Shown: piece by piece, positions 5,780 through 9,261 of the stretch
Layout: each line of letters opens with the position of its first letter
How positions within the stretch are numbered: position 1 is the first letter of the stretch
Assembly (NCBI GenBank): GCA_027317055.1
Contig: DAHVFK010000107.1
Span: 1 to 9,261 of the forward strand
Direction of reading: 5' to 3'
Length of the DNA stretch: 9,261 nucleotides
Source: Betaproteobacteria bacterium
Lineage (GTDB): Bacteria > Pseudomonadota > Gammaproteobacteria > Burkholderiales > SG8-39
Translations under genes and position numbers: made by a program
The notes under the pieces: model-generated
The model's database searches: none
What the model saw: the letters and a program-made list of their open reading frames with translations, nothing else
Told to the model about the DNA's origin: nothing

Positions 5780-7140
5780 ACTTCCTGCACACCGTAGTCG
5801 CGTTCGTCGTGGCGCTTGGTATTCTCATCGTCGTGCACGAGTACGGCCACTACCTTGCGGCGCGGCTGTGCAACATCAAAGTCCTGCGGTTTTCGGTTGG
5901 CTTCGGCAGGCCGATCGCAACTTGGCGTCGTGGGCGCGACGGTACCGAGTGGACGATCGCCGCAGTGCCATTCGGCGGATACGTAAAGATGCTGGATGAG
6001 CGCGAGGGTTTCGTCGCGACGCAGGACCTGCCGCGGGCGTTCAACCGGCAGAACGTGTGGAAGCGCTTTCTGGTGGTTGTGGCGGGGCCCGTATTCAATT
6101 TCGTCTTTGCGGTGCTTGTGTATGCCGGCCTGTTCATGCATGGCCTGCCCGAAGTGCGCCCGGTCATCGCGCAGCCTCCTGCAGGTACGCTTGCTGCGCA
6201 AGCAGGATTTCGCGAGGGGGAGACGTTGCGGGCCATCGACGGCAAAGGCGTAAGAACGTGGGGAGAGGTCAGGTGGCGCGTGCTCGAGGCCGCCCTGCAG
6301 CACGAAGTGCTTTCGGTCGTGGCCGTCGATGAGCGCGAGCACATATCGGTACTGACACTCGATCTGCGCGCCGTTACGGACAAGGAAGTCGAGGGCGATC
6401 TTCTCGCGCGTCTGGGTCTGCAACTCTTCCGCCCGACGCTGGCGCCGGTGCTCGGAAGACTCGTCGCAGGTAGTCCTGCGGAACATGCCGGGCTTGCGCC
6501 CGGAGATCGAATCACTCGCGTGAACGGCGTTCTCGTCGAAACTTGGGAAGACCTGGTGCACGTGATTCGCGCCAGTCCCGATAAGGCCCTCAGGCTCGAT
6601 GTCCTCCGTGGCGGCGCGACCCTCCGGCTCGAGGTGCGGCCGGAAGTAGTCGAGGCGAACGGCGAAAAGTTCGGGCGCATCGGCGCGGCACCTTATGTCC
6701 CTGCTGCTCATGCCGATCGCATGCTGGTACGGGTACATTATGGCCCATTGGAAAGCTTGCTCAAGGCGGCGGGAAAGACCTATGACATCGCCGTCTTCAG
6801 CCTGAGAATGATCGGGAAGATGTTGCTCGGCGAGGTGTCCTGGCGGCACCTGTCAGGGCCCGTGACGATCGCCGATTTCGCCGGGCAATCTGCGCAATTG
6901 GGATGGATTCCGTACGTCAATTTTCTCGCACTAATCAGCATCAGCCTCGGCGTTCTCAACCTGCTGCCGATCCCGCTGCTCGATGGTGGACACTTGATGT
7001 ACTATACTGTCGAGATAATAAAAGGCAGCCCGGTTTCAGATCGTGCGATGGAACTCGGTCAGCGCGTTGGGCTGACGCTACTGCTGGTCATGATGGCCTT
7101 TGCGTTCTATAACGACCTGAATCGCCTGCTCTCCGGCTGA
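5776..7140 (+). CDS. rseP: Site-2 intramembrane zinc metalloprotease RseP
   Basis: This 454-residue M50 family protease lies in the inner membrane. In relatives it cuts the anti-sigma factor RseA (MucA in Pseudomonas) after DegS, releasing sigma E, and it also trims remnant signal peptides. The zinc motif HEYGH is at 21-25 in the first membrane helix and the third ligand Asp403 is in LLPIPLLDGG (396-405), numbering almost equal to E. coli (22-26 and 402). GPVFNF (104-109) is the usual start of the next helix. Two PDZ domains fill the periplasmic part, about 127-205 and 222-296 (AGSPAEHAGLAPGDRITRVN at 231-250). Further membrane helices cover about 380-400 and 428-446. The ATG overlaps the dxr stop as ATGA, with only a poor GGGACGG upstream, which suggests translational coupling. 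bamA starts three bases after its stop. Confidence 0.98.
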   Translation: MNFLHTVVAFVVALGILIVVHEYGHYLAARLCNIKVLRFSVGFGRPIATWRRGRDGTEWTIAAVPFGGYVKMLDEREGFVATQDLPRAFNRQNVWKRFLVVVAGPVFNFVFAVLVYAGLFMHGLPEVRPVIAQPPAGTLAAQAGFREGETLRAIDGKGVRTWGEVRWRVLEAALQHEVLSVVAVDEREHISVLTLDLRAVTDKEVEGDLLARLGLQLFRPTLAPVLGRLVAGSPAEHAGLAPGDRITRVNGVLVETWEDLVHVIRASPDKALRLDVLRGGATLRLEVRPEVVEANGEKFGRIGAAPYVPAAHADRMLVRVHYGPLESLLKAAGKTYDIAVFSLRMIGKMLLGEVSWRHLSGPVTIADFAGQSAQLGWIPYVNFLALISISLGVLNLLPIPLLDGGHLMYYTVEIIKGSPVSDRAMELGQRVGLTLLLVMMAFAFYNDLNRLLSG

Positions 7141-7143
7141 TCG

Positions 7144-9261
7144 ATGCGCAAAGGACTACTCCGCGCGCTCGGCTGCGGCCTGTTCGCGTTCGCGATGAGC
7201 GTTGCGGCGCAGACGTTCAGCCCATTCGTAATCAAGGATATCCGTCTCGAGGGGCTGCAGCGGACCGAGCCCGGGACGGTGTTCAGCTACCTCCCGGTCA
7301 AGGTGGGCGAAACCATGACCGAAGCGAAGGCGCAGCAGGCAGTGCGCGCGCTGTTCGCCACCGGGTTCTTCAAGGACGTGCGGCTGGAGGTTGACAAGGA
7401 TGTTCTGGTGGTCGTCGTTGAAGAGCGTCCGGCGATCGCGCAAATCGACTTCTCCGGCGTCAAGGAATTCAGCACCGAAGCCTTAAAGAAGGTGCTGCGC
7501 GAGCAGGGGCTGGCCGAAGGACGCATCTTCGACCGCGCGGTGCTCGACAAAGCGGAGCAGGAGCTCAAGCGCCAGTACCTGTCGAAAGGGCGTTATGCGG
7601 CAGAGGTCCAGACCACGGTAACGCCTTTGGAGCGCAATCGCGTTGGGATAAATATTGCGGTCACCGAAGGCGATGTCGCGAAGATCCGATCGATCAATAT
7701 CGTCGGCACGCACGCGTTTCCGGAGAAGGAGCTGCTCGGGCTTTTCGTCCTTCGGACCCCGGGATGGCTCACTTGGTACACCAAGAACGATCAGTATTCC
7801 CGCCAGCGTCTGGCGGGCGACCTGGAAACGCTGCGCTCCTTCTATCTGGATCGCGGCTATCTGGATTTCAACATTGATTCCACCCAGGTATCGATTACGC
7901 CCGACAAGCGGGACATTTACATCACGGTGAATGTCACGGAGGGAGAGAAATACACGGTCTCCGACGTGAAGCTGGCCGGGCAAATGCTCGTACCAGAGGC
8001 CGAATTGAGAAAGCTCGTCAAGATCAAGCCGGGTGACGTCTTTTCGCGCGCGAAGCTGAACGAGACAACGAAGGCGATCTCCGAACGGTTAGGCAACGAT
8101 GGATACGCGTTCGCGAACGCGAATGCCGTGCCCCAGATCGACAAGACAAAACGCACCGTCGCATTTACGATTCTGATCGACCCCGGCAGGCGAGTCTACG
8201 TGCGCAGGATACTGGTGAGCGGCAACACGAGGACGCGCGACGAAGTGGTGCGGCGCGAGATGCGGCAGCTCGAGGGAGCCTACTACGATGCGGCCAAGAT
8301 CCAGCTTTCGCGCCGACGCATCGACCGGACGGGATACTTTTCGGATGTCACGGTAAACACCGAGCCCGTGGAGGGCAGGTCCGACCAGGTGGACGTCGAT
8401 TTTACGGTGCAGGAGAAGCCCACCGGAGCGCTGCTGCTCGGAGCGGGATTTTCGAGCGTCGACAAGCTCATTATTTCCGCTTCGATCACGCAGCCCAACG
8501 TATTCGGCAGCGGCAAATACCTTTCCTTGCAACTGAACAGCGGCAGCGTGAACAAGATCTACTCGCTGTCGTACGTCGATCCCTACTATACGGTCGACGG
8601 CATCAGTCAGGGGTTCGATATCTACAAGCGCGACGTGAACGCTTCAACGCTTCTTGTCGGCGCCTACCAGACCAAGACGATCGGCGCGGGAGTCAAGTTC
8701 GGATATCCGCTGAGCGAAACTGATTCAGTCAGCCTGGGCTTCAACGCGGAGGACGTGAAGCTGACCACTTATTCCAACAGTCCGTTTGTGTACACCGATT
8801 TTGCCAACAAGTTCGGCGACAAATACACCTACGGGGCAACGACCTTGGGCTGGGCGCACGATACTCGCGACAGCGTAATCATTCCAACCTCGGGCGTGCT
8901 TTCGCGCGCGAGCCTCGAAGTGGGCGCCGGGGACCTGGAGTACTACAAGCTCAGCTTTGCGAATCAATGGTTGAAGCCGCTCAGCCGCCAATACACGTTG
9001 CGCCTGGCGGGGACGCTGGGCTACGGGGGTGGAATCGGAAACAAGCCGCTGCCTTTCTTCAAGAACTACTACGCTGGCGGGCCCGATACGGTTAGAGGGT
9101 ACGCGACGTACTCGCTCGGTCCGAGGGATCCTCTCAACAACGCCCTCGGGGGCAGTCGCGAGGTGCTAGCCACCGCCGAGATTCTGTTCCCGATGCCTGG
9201 CGCCGCGAACGACAAATCGCTACGACTGAGCGCGTTTGTCGACGGCGGGCAAGTCTACGGG
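7144..9261 (+). CDS. bamA: Outer membrane assembly factor BamA, 3'-truncated by the window edge
   Basis: Translating from ATG 7144 gives 706 codons with no stop up to the window end; the family has about 760-810 residues, so the last strands of the barrel are missing. BamA is the Omp85 core of the BAM complex that folds beta-barrel proteins into the outer membrane. Residues 1-22 are a signal peptide with probable cleavage at SVAA/QTF. Five POTRA domains follow, about 27-98, 99-178, 179-268, 269-348 and 349-428, with repeated features such as GFFKDV (76-81), FYLDRGY and GNTRTRDEVVRREM. The barrel begins near 429 (GALLLGAGFSS). The conserved loop-6 VRGY is at 650-653 (VRGF in E. coli), then FVDGGQVYG at the edge. 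The start lies three bases after rseP in the same frame and lacks a recognisable ribosome binding site, so re-initiation after rseP is likely. Confidence 0.97.
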   Translation, partial: MRKGLLRALGCGLFAFAMSVAAQTFSPFVIKDIRLEGLQRTEPGTVFSYLPVKVGETMTEAKAQQAVRALFATGFFKDVRLEVDKDVLVVVVEERPAIAQIDFSGVKEFSTEALKKVLREQGLAEGRIFDRAVLDKAEQELKRQYLSKGRYAAEVQTTVTPLERNRVGINIAVTEGDVAKIRSINIVGTHAFPEKELLGLFVLRTPGWLTWYTKNDQYSRQRLAGDLETLRSFYLDRGYLDFNIDSTQVSITPDKRDIYITVNVTEGEKYTVSDVKLAGQMLVPEAELRKLVKIKPGDVFSRAKLNETTKAISERLGNDGYAFANANAVPQIDKTKRTVAFTILIDPGRRVYVRRILVSGNTRTRDEVVRREMRQLEGAYYDAAKIQLSRRRIDRTGYFSDVTVNTEPVEGRSDQVDVDFTVQEKPTGALLLGAGFSSVDKLIISASITQPNVFGSGKYLSLQLNSGSVNKIYSLSYVDPYYTVDGISQGFDIYKRDVNASTLLVGAYQTKTIGAGVKFGYPLSETDSVSLGFNAEDVKLTTYSNSPFVYTDFANKFGDKYTYGATTLGWAHDTRDSVIIPTSGVLSRASLEVGAGDLEYYKLSFANQWLKPLSRQYTLRLAGTLGYGGGIGNKPLPFFKNYYAGGPDTVRGYATYSLGPRDPLNNALGGSREVLATAEILFPMPGAANDKSLRLSAFVDGGQVYG

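Noticed and set aside
5536..6849. Long open frame of 437 codons on the minus strand opposite the dxr end and rseP
   Set aside because: It lies entirely opposite strongly conserved plus-strand genes, its translation is rich in Arg, His and Pro with no family resemblance, and GC-rich codon bias commonly leaves such antisense frames open.
6994..7019. Sigma-70-like TTGATG and GATAAT or TATACT in the rseP end
   Set aside because: Spacing is 14 bases for the first pair and no -35 box fits TATACT; the bases encode the conserved LLDGGHLMYYTVE region.
7050..7075. Possible sigma-E-type promoter inside the rseP end (GGAACTC then GCTGA) upstream of bamA
   Set aside because: In E. coli a sigma-E promoter serves this region, so it was tempting, but the spacing is about 14 instead of about 16 bases, both boxes have mismatches, and the bases encode conserved RseP sequence.

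Overview
The window is a continuous, entirely plus-strand stretch of nine conserved bacterial housekeeping genes: rpsB (5' end cut off), tsf, pyrH, frr, uppS, cdsA, dxr, rseP and bamA (3' end cut off). It resembles the chromosome of a GC-rich Gram-negative proteobacterium. Wording in RpsB (VVDTNHSPEG), PyrH (start EPKYKRILLKLSGEALMG, end GTLVHV) and Tsf looks betaproteobacterial from memory of the families. The order frr-uppS-cdsA-dxr-rseP-bamA is known from beta- and many gammaproteobacteria such as Pseudomonas, whereas E. coli has dxr directly after frr. Genus cannot be assigned by eye.

Layout: 2-613 encodes most of ribosomal protein S2. The 110-base gap 614-723 is the only sizeable non-coding stretch. 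It holds a strong intrinsic-terminator-like hairpin (636-661), two more small hairpins, a 12-bp palindrome and a good ribosome binding site for tsf. From 724 on the genes are packed: 34 bases tsf-pyrH, 19 pyrH-frr, 7 frr-uppS, 5 uppS-cdsA, 4-base overlaps cdsA-dxr and dxr-rseP, and 3 bases rseP-bamA. This implies cotranscription and, in the second half, translational coupling.

Together the genes serve translation (S2, EF-Ts, ribosome recycling factor), pyrimidine nucleotide supply (UMP kinase) and the cell envelope: DXP reductoisomerase feeds isoprenoid precursors to undecaprenyl diphosphate synthase, CdsA makes CDP-diacylglycerol for phospholipids, RseP is the intramembrane protease of the sigma-E envelope stress cascade, and BamA inserts outer-membrane proteins. 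Three genes (pyrH, cdsA, dxr) appear to use non-ATG starts.

No mobile element, CRISPR array, tRNA, foreign-looking gene or new system was found. The points worth a second look are regulatory: the structured rpsB-tsf gap, a perfect 7-bp GC-rich hairpin at the uppS-cdsA junction, and the weak or absent ribosome binding sites of cdsA, dxr, rseP and bamA.
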